The notes below the pieces were generated by a model. It saw nothing but the letters and a program-made list of their open reading frames with translations, did no database searches and was not told the origin of the DNA. This document shows, piece by piece, positions 1-8,837 of a stretch of DNA of 64,000 bases (positions are counted from its first letter, which is position 1; each line of letters begins with the position of its first letter). The position numbers and the translations under genes were made by a program. This stretch comes from Jiangella mangrovi (lineage in GTDB: Bacteria > Actinomycetota > Actinomycetes > Jiangellales > Jiangellaceae), in NCBI RefSeq assembly GCF_014204975.1, contig NZ_JACHMM010000001.1, forward strand, positions 6,386,037 through 6,450,036, in the 5' to 3' direction.

Positions 1-939
1 CACCTCGATCCGCACACCACGGGGCAACACCGTCGTGCCGGCGGCGCGGTTGTCGGCGTAGTCGAGCACCGAGGTCTCCGCCGTCGCCGTCGCCCACCAC
101 CAGGTCAGCAGCTCGGGCAGGGCGTCGGGCCCGACCCGGGCGGCCACCGTCGGACCCAGCGCGGGGTCGGTCCACGCGTCCCACTTGTCGAGCACCCAGG
201 CGGCCAGCCCGGCCGGCGAGTCCAGCAGCGCCGGGGCGAGCGCGCCCGGCCGGGTCGACTGGATCTCCTTGTAGCCGTTCTCGCCGCGCCACCAGCCGCC
301 GAACCGGGCGAGGTAGGCCTGCTCCTCGGCCGTCGGCTCGTCACCCTCGGGGAGCGACGGAGCGAGGTCGACGTTGGACAGGTGCAGCCCGGCGACGGCG
401 CGCGGGTGGTCCAGGGACAGCCAGCTCGCGACGTCGGACCCGAAGTCGGTGCCGTGCGCGACAAACCGGCCGAAGCCGAGCGCTGCCATCGTCGACGCCA
501 GCAGCCCCGCGGTGTCGCGCGTCGTCCACCGTCCGGCCGGGCGTCGCGACAGCCCGTAGCCCGGCAGCGACGCGACGACGACGGTGCGCGGCACCAGCAG
601 CGGGACCAGCCGCTCGAACTCGAGGAAGCTGCTCGGCCAGCCGTGCAGCAGGAGCAGCGGCGGGCGCCCGTCGCCGTCGTGGACCGCAACATGGACGGCG
701 CCCGCGCCCCCACTCGCCCGCACGAGCAGGTGGCGGGCCTGGTTGATGCGCGCCGCGGCCGCCGGCCAGTCGAACCCGCCGGCCCATCGGTCGCAGAGCT
801 CCCGTAGCTCGGCGCTGCGCGGCCCGAGGGCGGTGCTGGACGCCTCGCGCCGCGCCCACCGCGTCGCCCGGAGCCGCGCGCCGAGGTCGTCCAGCACGGC
901 GCCGTCGACCGCGACCGTCACCGGCTCGATCCGCACCAC
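1..939 (-). CDS. Epoxide hydrolase family protein (C-terminus beyond window)
   Basis: Epoxide-hydrolase-type alpha/beta hydrolase, which would add water to an epoxide to give a vicinal diol in the cytoplasm. 313 codons are visible and the end, with the expected catalytic His, lies beyond base 1. The translation starts with an EHN-like region (residues 1 to about 90), then HGWPSS near residue 98 (oxyanion region), LPGYG, and a nucleophile elbow HGTDFG near residue 160 whose Asp fits the family nucleophile. GTG at 939 was chosen because a TACGCT -10 box ends 6 nt upstream, fitting a leaderless transcript; GTG at 936 is possible. It is divergent from the ArsR operon and may share its operator. 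Substrate unknown. Confidence 0.8.
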   Translation of the reverse strand, partial: MVRIEPVTVAVDGAVLDDLGARLRATRWARREASSTALGPRSAELRELCDRWAGGFDWPAAAARINQARHLLVRASGGAGAVHVAVHDGDGRPPLLLLHGWPSSFLEFERLVPLLVPRTVVVASLPGYGLSRRPAGRWTTRDTAGLLASTMAALGFGRFVAHGTDFGSDVASWLSLDHPRAVAGLHLSNVDLAPSLPEGDEPTAEEQAYLARFGGWWRGENGYKEIQSTRPGALAPALLDSPAGLAAWVLDKWDAWTDPALGPTVAARVGPDALPELLTWWWATATAETSVLDYADNRAAGTTVLPRGVRIEV

Positions 940-945
940 GGGCTC

Positions 946-951
946 AGCGTA
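946..951 (-). promoter_or_regulatory. Putative -10 box of epoxide hydrolase gene
   Basis: TACGCT on the minus strand ends 6 nt before GTG 939, the spacing expected for a leaderless actinobacterial transcript (TAnnnT). No convincing -35 box is seen at 17 nt. The left arm of the ArsR-gene inverted repeat (959-967) lies just upstream, so both divergent genes could respond to one regulator. Confidence 0.4.
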
Positions 952-958
952 GCGATGT

Positions 959-1006
959 CTCGAACATCTACTTGCATGTATATATGTACTTGTGTATGTT
1001 CGAGGC
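959..1006 (+). promoter_or_regulatory. Leaderless promoter and inverted-repeat operator of ArsR operon
   Basis: An AT-rich island in very GC-rich DNA. TTGCAT (972-977) and TATGTT (995-1000) are 17 nt apart and predict a start at about 1007, the A of the ArsR ATG. A perfect 9-bp inverted repeat, CTCGAACAT (959-967) and ATGTTCGAG (996-1004), brackets the promoter with its right arm over the -10. TACTTG occurs twice inside. This arrangement suggests autorepression by the encoded ArsR protein (inference). Confidence 0.55.
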
Positions 1007-1351
1007 ATGGACGAGCTGCAGCACCGGCTGAGCGTGATCGCGGAGCCCAACCGCTTCCGCATCGTCGAGCTGCTCCGGTCCGGCCCGCGCAGCGTCGGCG
1101 CCATCGTCGACGCGCTCGGGCTGGCGCAGCCGCACGTGTCGCGGCATCTGCGGCTGCTGGCCGACGCCGGCGTCGTCGAGGCGACCCGGCAGGCCCAGCA
1201 GCGCATCTACCGGCTGCGTCCGGAGCCGCTGCGCGACATCGGCGCCTGGGCGCAGACCTTCGCCGTCCTGTGGACCGACCGGCTGGACCGCCTCGGCGAC
1301 TTCCTCGGCGCCGCCGAGACCACTACCGAACCGAACGGAGAGCGCCCATGA
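1007..1351 (+). CDS. ArsR-family winged-helix transcriptional regulator
   Basis: Small DNA-binding repressor of 114 residues. The ArsR/SmtB helix-turn-helix is visible in the order LSVIAEPNRFRIVELL, SVGAIVDALGLAQPHVSRHLRLLADAGVV, then a wing ending QQRIYRLRPEPL. No Cys-rich metal site is present, so a metal sensor is unlikely; ArsR proteins next to SRPBCC genes form a known metal-independent class. ATG 1007 coincides with the predicted transcription start; an in-frame GTG at 992 lies inside the promoter and is less likely. The stop overlaps the next start (ATGA), so it is translationally coupled to the SRPBCC gene. The flanking inverted repeat is a good candidate for its own operator. Confidence 0.85.
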   Translation: MDELQHRLSVIAEPNRFRIVELLRSGPRSVGAIVDALGLAQPHVSRHLRLLADAGVVEATRQAQQRIYRLRPEPLRDIGAWAQTFAVLWTDRLDRLGDFLGAAETTTEPNGERP

Positions 1352-1827
1352 GCGCCGACGGCATCGTCATCGACGAGCAGAACTACACCCTGACCATCGC
1401 CCGGCGCTACCCCGCGGCGGCCGACCGCGTGTGGGCCGCGTGGACCGAGCCCGACGCCATCGCCCGCTGGTGGGGACCGCACGGCTGGACCACCACCGTC
1501 GAGCGGATGGACGTCCGCCCCGGCGGCGAGTGGCGGTACTCCATGGCCGCCGACGACGGCTCCGGCGGCCCCGTCCACCTCGTCGCCACCTACGGCGAGG
1601 TGCGCCCGCGGGAGCGGCTGAGCTACCTCGACCGGCAGGCGACCGCGGACTGGGTCGCCGTCGGCGACGGCATCCCCACCGATGTCGTCTTCACGCCCGA
1701 CGGCACCGGCACCCACGTCAGCATCAACGCCGGCTTCCCCGACGGCGACACCCTGCGCCAGTGGGTCGCGAGCGGCATGGGCGAGGGCTACCTGGAGGCG
1801 CTGGAGCGCCTCGACACCATCCTCTGA
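1348..1827 (+). CDS. SRPBCC/AHSA1-domain protein
   Basis: 159-residue single-domain protein of the START/Bet v1-like SRPBCC superfamily (activator of Hsp90 ATPase 1-like, AHSA1). Typical features are the RRYPAAADRVWAAWTEPDAI start, ARWWGPHGW, a VRPGGEWRYSM strand and a C-terminal helix ending YLEALERLDTIL. Such proteins form a hydrophobic ligand cavity; many small bacterial members are uncharacterised. The start overlaps the ArsR stop (ATGA), and ArsR-SRPBCC pairs are common, which suggests the regulator controls or senses the same ligand. An alpha/beta hydrolase follows after 12 nt. Function is unknown beyond ligand binding or small-molecule turnover. Confidence 0.8.
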   Translation: MSADGIVIDEQNYTLTIARRYPAAADRVWAAWTEPDAIARWWGPHGWTTTVERMDVRPGGEWRYSMAADDGSGGPVHLVATYGEVRPRERLSYLDRQATADWVAVGDGIPTDVVFTPDGTGTHVSINAGFPDGDTLRQWVASGMGEGYLEALERLDTIL

Positions 1828-1839
1828 AAGGACACCACC

Positions 1840-2640
1840 ATGGACACCTTGACCTCGAAGGACGGCACCACCATCGCCTATGAGACGGCCGGCTCCGGCC
1901 CCGCCGTCATCGTCATCAGCACCGTCGCCGAGGACCACACCGGCGTCGCCGGCATCGCCGCCGCACTGGCCAAGCACTTCACCGTCGTCAACTACGACCG
2001 GCACGGCCGCGGCGGCAGCGGCGACCCGCAGCCCTACGACCCGGCCCGCGAGATCGACGACATCGAGGCGCTCATCGACACCGTCGGCGGCACGGCGGCG
2101 CTGGTCAGCGGCTCCGCCGGCGGCATCCTGGCGCTCGACGCCGCCACGGCGCTGGGCCCGAAGGTCACCGGCCTGGGCCTGTACGAGCCGCCGTTCATCA
2201 TCGACGACTCCCGGCCGCCGGCTCCCGAGGGCTACGTCGCGCACCAGGAGGCGCTGGTCGCGGCGGGCAGGCGCAGCGAGGCGGTCGAGTACTTCATGAC
2301 CGACACGCTCCTGGTCCCGGCCGAGTGGGTCGAGGCCATGAAGCAGGACCCGTCCTGGGACGCGATGGCCGCACTCGCGCACACCTACGCCTACGACGGG
2401 CGCATCGTCGAGGGCCTGCTGTCCGGCCGGCCGCTCCCCCGCGACCGCTGGTCCGTCGAGGCGCCGATCCTGGTGCTGGTCGGCGAGAACAGCGAGCAGT
2501 TCTTCCTCGACGGCGCCCACGCGCTGGCCGAGATCCTGCCCGCCGTCACTGTCGAGCAGCTGCCCGGCCAGGACCACGGTGCGTTCTGGATGGCACCCGA
2601 CACCGTCGCCGAGTCCTTCCGTTCGTTCCTCAGTGCCTGA
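1840..2640 (+). CDS. Alpha/beta-fold hydrolase
   Basis: 266-residue cytoplasmic alpha/beta hydrolase. Visible landmarks are NYDRHGRGGSGDP (residues 51-63), the nucleophile elbow SGSAGG with Ser92, and GQDHGAFW near residue 250 carrying the probable catalytic His. No signal peptide. Third gene of the ArsR operon: AAAGGA sits just upstream of ATG 1840 and the gap to the SRPBCC gene is 12 nt. It is closest in pattern to esterase or C-C hydrolase-like family members annotated only as alpha/beta hydrolase; the substrate cannot be told. The gene ends at a strong hairpin shared with convergent argG. Confidence 0.8.
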   Translation: MDTLTSKDGTTIAYETAGSGPAVIVISTVAEDHTGVAGIAAALAKHFTVVNYDRHGRGGSGDPQPYDPAREIDDIEALIDTVGGTAALVSGSAGGILALDAATALGPKVTGLGLYEPPFIIDDSRPPAPEGYVAHQEALVAAGRRSEAVEYFMTDTLLVPAEWVEAMKQDPSWDAMAALAHTYAYDGRIVEGLLSGRPLPRDRWSVEAPILVLVGENSEQFFLDGAHALAEILPAVTVEQLPGQDHGAFWMAPDTVAESFRSFLSA

Positions 2641-2690
2641 TCGACGACGGCGGCAGCTTCCCGCGGGAGGGGAGCTGCCGCCGTCGTCGA
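2641..2690. terminator. Bidirectional intrinsic-type terminator
   Basis: Perfect 18-bp inverted repeat, TCGACGACGGCGGCAGCT (2641-2658) and its complement (2673-2690), with a 14-nt loop that contains a small palindrome. It begins at the base after the hydrolase stop and lies 19 nt from the argG stop, between convergent genes. There is no U-tract, as is usual for actinobacterial terminators. Confidence 0.75.
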
Positions 2691-2709
2691 TGGGCTGTGT
2701 GGTGCCGGG

Positions 2710-4410
<1,701 letters not shown>

Positions 4411-4442
4411 CCCGTCGTAACCGCGCGAGACCCCACGGAACC

Positions 4443-5006
4443 TCAATCTTCACGCGGAGGGTCGGGCAGCGCCGGGTGGTCGGTCGGGTACAGGCCCGCC
4501 ACGAAGCCGAACACCGTGTCGCCCGAGCGTTCCATCGTGCTGAACTCGCGCACGAGCTCGAGCACCTTCTCCCAGAACTCCATCCCACGCTCGCGCGGGA
4601 TCCGGGCGTGCCGGTGGATGCTCATCATCACGTCGGCCTCGTACGCGGCCCGGGCCTCGGCGGCGGCGACGGAGAGGTCGTTCTCCCAGATGACCGGGTG
4701 GTCGATCTTGCCGATGCGGAACAGCCGCGCCGTCCGGCCGTAGTAGCGCTCGTCGATGGCGCGGACCCGCCGGGTCCGGACGACCCGCAACAGCCCGGCC
4801 GAGACCAACACGCCCACGTGGTGGGCCACCGTCGATTTGGGGCGCCCCACCGCCAGAGCCAGCTCGGACACCGTCGCCGCCCGCTCGAGGACGAGATCGA
4901 GGATGGTCGATCGCAGCGGGTCGGACATCGCGCGCAGCTGCGCGGGCGCCGTCACGACGGCCTGGTCGTCCAGGTCGTAGTCGGGCATCGTCCGATCGAT
5001 CGACAT
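4443..5006 (-). CDS. ArsR-like helix-turn-helix transcriptional regulator
   Basis: 187-residue regulator with an N-terminal winged helix: LRAMSDPLRSTILDLVLERAATVSELALAVGRPKSTVAHHVGVLVSAGLLRVV (shown in pieces: SDPLRSTILDL at about 30-40, RPKSTVAHHVGVL at about 60). The C-terminal half (YYGRTARLF, ENDLSVAAAEARAAYEADVM, ERGMEFWEKVLELVREF) is a helical effector or dimerisation region without recognised metal ligands. ATG 5006 gives MSIDRTMPDYD; ATG 4988 is an alternative. Transcribed divergently from the hydrolase-DinB-VOC operon 76 nt away, which it probably regulates. Confidence 0.8.
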   Translation of the reverse strand: MSIDRTMPDYDLDDQAVVTAPAQLRAMSDPLRSTILDLVLERAATVSELALAVGRPKSTVAHHVGVLVSAGLLRVVRTRRVRAIDERYYGRTARLFRIGKIDHPVIWENDLSVAAAEARAAYEADVMMSIHRHARIPRERGMEFWEKVLELVREFSTMERSGDTVFGFVAGLYPTDHPALPDPPRED

Positions 5007-5082
5007 TTACGGTCCGTTCCACTAGTTTGGATTGATCCGTGGTTCCCGATCATACAGAGAAACCCCGAGAGGCGACTCGACC
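5007..5082. promoter_or_regulatory. Divergent promoter region with small palindromes
   Basis: Intergenic stretch, less GC-rich than its surroundings, between the HTH regulator and the hydrolase. It holds two short palindromes, ACGGTCCGT (5009-5017) and GGATTGATCC (5029-5038), plausible operator sites for the neighbouring regulator, and the ribosome site GAGAGG (5067-5072) 10 nt before ATG 5083. No confident -35/-10 pair could be assigned. Confidence 0.3.
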
Positions 5083-5805
5083 ATGCACATCGTTCTGATC
5101 CCCGGGCTCTGGCTCGACGGCTCGTCGTGGGACCGGGTGATCCCCGTCCTCGAGCAGGCCGGCCACACGACGCACCCGCTCACGCTCCCCGGTCTCGAGT
5201 CGAAGGACGCCGACCGTTCGACGATCGGCCTGCGGGACCACATCGACGCGATCGTCGCGGCGGTCGACGCCGTCCCCGAGGACGACGGCCAGGTGCTGGT
5301 CGTCGGGCACTCGCTCGGGGCCGGGCTCGCCTACGCCGTCGCCGACGCACGGCCGGACCGGGTGGCCCGCACGGTCTACGTCGGCGGCTTCCCGGCCGTC
5401 GACGGCGAGCCGCTCGGCAGCTTCGCGGCCGAGAACGGCGAGATCCCGCTGCCCAGCTGGGAGGACCTCGGCGAGGACGACCTCAAGGACCTCGACGACG
5501 CCGCCCGCGCCGACTTCCGCGCCCGCGCGATCCCGTCGCCCGAGCGCGTCACCACCGACCCCGTCCGCCTCACCAGCGACCGCCGCTACGACGTCCCCGT
5601 CACCGTCATCTGCCCGGAGTTCACCGCCGCCGACCTGCGCGAGTGGATCGACGGCGGCGCGCCGCCCGTGCAGGAGTTCACCAGGCTCCGCGACGTCGAG
5701 TACGTCGACCTGCCGACCGGCCACTGGCCGCAGTTCAGCCGCCCCGAGGACCTCGGCCGCGCCATCAACGACGCGGCGGCCAAGGCGACGCAGGCCGCGG
5801 GATGA
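5083..5805 (+). CDS. Alpha/beta hydrolase (small esterase-like)
   Basis: 240-residue alpha/beta hydrolase starting directly with the first core strand (MHIVLIPGLWLDGSSWD), so it has no signal or cap extension. The nucleophile elbow GHSLGAG places Ser77, and TGHWPQFSRPEDL near the C-terminus supplies the catalytic His. This pattern resembles the RsbQ/hydroxynitrile-lyase/salicylate-esterase branch, but substrate is not readable. ATG 5083 has GAGAGG 10 nt upstream; an earlier in-frame ATG at 5032 lies in the promoter. Its stop overlaps the DinB start (ATGA). Confidence 0.82.
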   Translation: MHIVLIPGLWLDGSSWDRVIPVLEQAGHTTHPLTLPGLESKDADRSTIGLRDHIDAIVAAVDAVPEDDGQVLVVGHSLGAGLAYAVADARPDRVARTVYVGGFPAVDGEPLGSFAAENGEIPLPSWEDLGEDDLKDLDDAARADFRARAIPSPERVTTDPVRLTSDRRYDVPVTVICPEFTAADLREWIDGGAPPVQEFTRLRDVEYVDLPTGHWPQFSRPEDLGRAINDAAAKATQAAG

Positions 5806-6341
5806 CCGACCTCGACGAGTACGGACGGCCTCAGCCCCCGGTCGACGGCGACGAACTCGCGACCCTGGCCGGCTTCCTCGACTACCAGCGCGCCACGCTG
5901 GCGTGGAAGTGCCGCGGCGTCGACCCCGCCGGCCTGACCGCGACCGTCGGCGCCTCCACCATGACGCTCGGCGGACTGCTCAAGCACCTCGCCTACGTCG
6001 AGGACGACTGGTTCGTCCGCGCCCTGTTCGGACGCGAGCGCAGCGCACCCTGGAACACCGTCGACTGGGCCGCCGACAACGACTGGGACTGGAACTCCGC
6101 CGCCGACGACACCGCCGAAGAGCTGTTCGCGCTCTGGGAGACGGCGGTCGAGCGGTCCCGCGCCGGTCTCGTCGAGGCGCTCACCCACGGCGGCCTCGAG
6201 CAGCCCGCGGAGCGCACCTGGCCGGACGGCCGCTCCCCCAGCCTGCGCTGGATCCTCACCCACATGATCGAGGAGTACGCGCGGCACAACGGCCACGCCG
6301 ACCTCCTGCGCGAGTCCGTCGACGGAAGCACCGGGGAGTGA
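5802..6341 (+). CDS. DinB/DUF664 family protein
   Basis: 179 residues of the DinB-like four-helix bundle. The expected metal-ligand helices are present: LLKHLAYVEDDWFVRALFG (first His about residue 55) and MIEEYARHNGHADLLRE (His residues about 162-165), with trailing conserved ERTWPDGRSPSLRWILTHM. Members of this superfamily include thiol-dependent S-transferases and mycothiol-dependent isomerases, so a low-molecular-weight-thiol reaction is possible, but no specific reaction is known. It overlaps the hydrolase by ATGA and is 2 nt from the next gene, so the three form one operon. Confidence 0.8.
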   Translation: MTDLDEYGRPQPPVDGDELATLAGFLDYQRATLAWKCRGVDPAGLTATVGASTMTLGGLLKHLAYVEDDWFVRALFGRERSAPWNTVDWAADNDWDWNSAADDTAEELFALWETAVERSRAGLVEALTHGGLEQPAERTWPDGRSPSLRWILTHMIEEYARHNGHADLLRESVDGSTGE

Positions 6342-6343
6342 CC

Positions 6344-7009
6344 ATGTCCGAGCCCTTCACCATGCGCGAGTTCCACGCCGACGAGCGCACCAGCGACTGG
6401 CGGGTGGTCGGCGACGGCGCCACCGCGGTCTTCCGCACGGGATCGTTCGGCGCCGGCGCCGCGCTGGTCGAGGCGATCGCCGGGGCCGTCGGCGACGCCG
6501 GGCCGCATCATCCGGACGTCGACCTGCGGCACGACACCGTCACCGTCCGGATCCTCACCGAGCGGCCCGACTACATGGGCCTGACGACCGGCGACCTCGA
6601 GCTGGCGCTGCGGATCTCGGAACTGGCCCGCGACCAGGGCCTCACCGCCGACCCGTCGTCGATCCAGTGCGTCCAGGTCACCATGGACGCGCTGGTCAGC
6701 GCCGACGTCATGCCGTTCTGGGCGGCCGTGCTCGGGTACGAGCGGCGCGCCGACAGCCCGGACGAGGACCTCGTCGACCCGCGCTGGCGGGGGCCGTCGA
6801 TCTGGTTCCAGGACATGGACGCGCCGCGCCCGCAGCGCAACCGCTTCCACCTCGACGTCTGGGTGCCGCCGGAGCTGGCGCAGGCCCGGGTCGAGGCTGC
6901 CCTCGCGGCCGGCGGGCACCTGGTCCGCGACGCGGGGCCGACGTGGTGGACGCTCGCCGACGCCGAGGGCAACGAGGTCGACGTCACCTGCGCGACCGGG
7001 CGCGACTGA
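6344..7009 (+). CDS. Pterin-4a-carbinolamine dehydratase/VOC (glyoxalase) fusion protein
   Basis: 221-residue two-domain protein. Residues about 1-100 resemble 4a-hydroxytetrahydrobiopterin dehydratase: F..G..LVEAIA, then the signature PHHPDVDLRHDTVTVRILT and a GLTTGDLELALRISELA helix. Residues about 105-220 form a vicinal-oxygen-chelate domain with WAAVLGYERR, FHLDVWVP and the terminal TLADAEGNEVDVT. The first domain normally recycles pterin cofactors; the second usually binds a metal and a small substrate. The fusion recurs in actinobacteria but its role is not established. Third gene of the operon beginning at 5083; a perfect hairpin follows. Confidence 0.8.
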   Translation: MSEPFTMREFHADERTSDWRVVGDGATAVFRTGSFGAGAALVEAIAGAVGDAGPHHPDVDLRHDTVTVRILTERPDYMGLTTGDLELALRISELARDQGLTADPSSIQCVQVTMDALVSADVMPFWAAVLGYERRADSPDEDLVDPRWRGPSIWFQDMDAPRPQRNRFHLDVWVPPELAQARVEAALAAGGHLVRDAGPTWWTLADAEGNEVDVTCATGRD

Positions 7010-7026
7010 CGGTGTGCGCCCGACGG

Positions 7027-7069
7027 GGTCCGGCGCCGCGCCCGCCCGATGAAAGCGCGGCGCCGGACC
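7027..7069. terminator. Bidirectional hairpin terminator
   Basis: Perfect 15-bp inverted repeat GGTCCGGCGCCGCGC (7027-7041) with its complement at 7055-7069 and a 13-nt loop containing GATGAAA. It lies between the convergent pterin-dehydratase/VOC gene and the phoD-like gene. Confidence 0.7.
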
Positions 7070-7088
7070 GTCCTGGGGTGCGACGGCG

Positions 7089-8765
7089 TCAGCGCTGCAG
7101 GTCCGCGGTCTCGTCGACGTCGTCGACGTCGTAGACGGGGCCGGAGTCGCGGCGGGACTGCGCCCGCTGCTGGACCGTCCGCGGCTCTTGGTACTCGACG
7201 GTGACGCCCGGCCGGCCTGCCTCGACGAGGAACTCCGCCGACGTCCGCACCGTGGCGCCCTCGGACTGCCAGACGGTGTCGACCAGCCGCAGCGAGCTGA
7301 GCATCCGCTCCGGTGTCACGTCGCAGACGACGTAGCCGCGCTGGTTGTCCCAGTACTTCCAGTGCGGGCTCTCCTCGGCGATGGGCCGGTAGGTGTTCTG
7401 GAACGCGACGGGGTCGGAGTCGCCGCCCGACGAGATCGAGGTGCCGGTGATCTCCGCGCCCACCACCGGCGACGACGGGTCGTCGAAGTCGGGCTCCAGG
7501 TCGGCGACCCACGTGCAGTGCCGGTCCCCCGTCAGCACGACGGGGTTCGCGACCGACCCGCTGCCGAACAGCTCGAGCAGCCGCCGGCGCTGCACGCGGT
7601 AGCCGTCCCAGTTGTCTAAGTCGAAGGTGTCGACCTCGCCGGCGGTGCGGTCGTTCTGCGCCCACATGACCTGGTTGGCCAGCAGGTTCCAGCGCGTGCC
7701 GCCGTCGGTGAGGCCGTCGACGAGCCAGCGCTCCTGCTCCTCGCCGGTCATGGTCAGCGACGCGTCGGTCGACGCGGCCTCGAGCGTCGCCGGCTGGTCC
7801 GAGCGGTACTGCCGGGTGTCCAGCACGTGCAGGTCGACGAGGTCGCCGAAGCGCAGCCGCCGGTAGAGCTGCAGGTCGAGGCCGCGCGGGCGGGACCCGC
7901 GCCGCAGCGGCATGTGCTCGTAGTACGCCTGGAACGCGGCCTGGCGGCGGGCCCGGAACGCTTCGGGGCTCTGCTGGGCAGGGTCCTGCGGGATCTCGTC
8001 GACCCAGTTGTTGTCGACCTCGTGGTCGTCCCAGGTGACGATCCACGGGAAGTTCGCGTGTGCGGCCTGCAGGTTCGGGTCCGAGCGGTACTGCGCGTGC
8101 CGGTTGCGGTACTCGACCAGGCCGACCGGCTCGCCGGTGCCCTCGTGGGTGCGGACGGTGGTGGTGCGCGGAACGGACTCGTAGATGTAGTCGCCGAGGA
8201 ACGCGACGAAGTCCAGATCCTCACCGGCCAAGTGGTGATAGGCGGTGAAGTAGCCGTCCTGCCAGTTCTGACAGCTGGCGAACGCGAAGCGCACGGCCGC
8301 GACGGAGCCCGCCGGCGCCGTCCTGGTGTACCCGACGGGCGAGATGCGACCGCCGGCGCGGAAGCGGTAGGCGTAGGTCGCGCCCGGCCGCAGGCCCTCG
8401 ACCTCGGCGTGCACGCTGTGACCCTGCTGCGGCAGCGCGACCACCCGGCCGCGGCGGACGACGCGCGCGAACGTGTCGTCGTCGGCGACCTCCCACTCGA
8501 CGGGGTAGGGACGGTCCGGCATGCCGCCGCCGAACAGCGGGTCCGGCGCCAGCCGGGTCCACAGCACGACGCCGCCGGGAAGCGGGTCGCCCGAGGCGAC
8601 GCCGAGCGAGAAGACACCGTCGGGCAGCGTGCCGCCGGTGCCGGGCGGCGCCGCATGCGCGCCGTCGACGCGGATGAGGCCGGGGACGGAGGCGGCCGCG
8701 GCGGTTGCGCCGAGGCCGGTGACGAAGAGACGACGGGACAGGGGACGCTGGGGGGAGACATCCAT
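7089..8765 (-). CDS. phoD: Secreted PhoD-family alkaline phosphatase
   Basis: 558-residue metallophosphoesterase of the PhoD family, which releases phosphate from phosphodiesters and monoesters outside the membrane. The N-terminus carries a twin-arginine signal (LSRRLFVTG at residues 9-17, then a hydrophobic stretch ending AHA-APPG), so export is by Tat in folded form. Family signatures are GVASGDPLPGGVVLWTRL, FASCQNWQDGYF, DYIYE, the metal motif TWDDHEVDNNW near residue 250, and VLTGDRHCTW. Full length for the family. Monocistronic. Phosphate control is expected from the family but no PHO box was identified. Confidence 0.88.
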   Translation of the reverse strand: MDVSPQRPLSRRLFVTGLGATAAAASVPGLIRVDGAHAAPPGTGGTLPDGVFSLGVASGDPLPGGVVLWTRLAPDPLFGGGMPDRPYPVEWEVADDDTFARVVRRGRVVALPQQGHSVHAEVEGLRPGATYAYRFRAGGRISPVGYTRTAPAGSVAAVRFAFASCQNWQDGYFTAYHHLAGEDLDFVAFLGDYIYESVPRTTTVRTHEGTGEPVGLVEYRNRHAQYRSDPNLQAAHANFPWIVTWDDHEVDNNWVDEIPQDPAQQSPEAFRARRQAAFQAYYEHMPLRRGSRPRGLDLQLYRRLRFGDLVDLHVLDTRQYRSDQPATLEAASTDASLTMTGEEQERWLVDGLTDGGTRWNLLANQVMWAQNDRTAGEVDTFDLDNWDGYRVQRRRLLELFGSGSVANPVVLTGDRHCTWVADLEPDFDDPSSPVVGAEITGTSISSGGDSDPVAFQNTYRPIAEESPHWKYWDNQRGYVVCDVTPERMLSSLRLVDTVWQSEGATVRTSAEFLVEAGRPGVTVEYQEPRTVQQRAQSRRDSGPVYDVDDVDETADLQR

Positions 8766-8837
8766 GGACTCACGCTTCCCGCGGGGGTTAACGGGGAGTA
8801 TGACAGGAAGTGACCATCCACTGAACGTCCGGCCGGG

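Noticed and set aside
955-1006. Upstream start for the ArsR gene (955, 992)
   Set aside because: Translation from 955 reads a Cys/Thr/Met-rich peptide across the promoter; position 992 is inside the -10 region. The ATG at 1007 fits the promoter and the family start.
1207-2577. 456-codon minus-strand frame over the SRPBCC and hydrolase genes
   Set aside because: Low-complexity Gly/Val/Arg/Asp translation without any motif, while the plus strand shows full domains in overlapping order.
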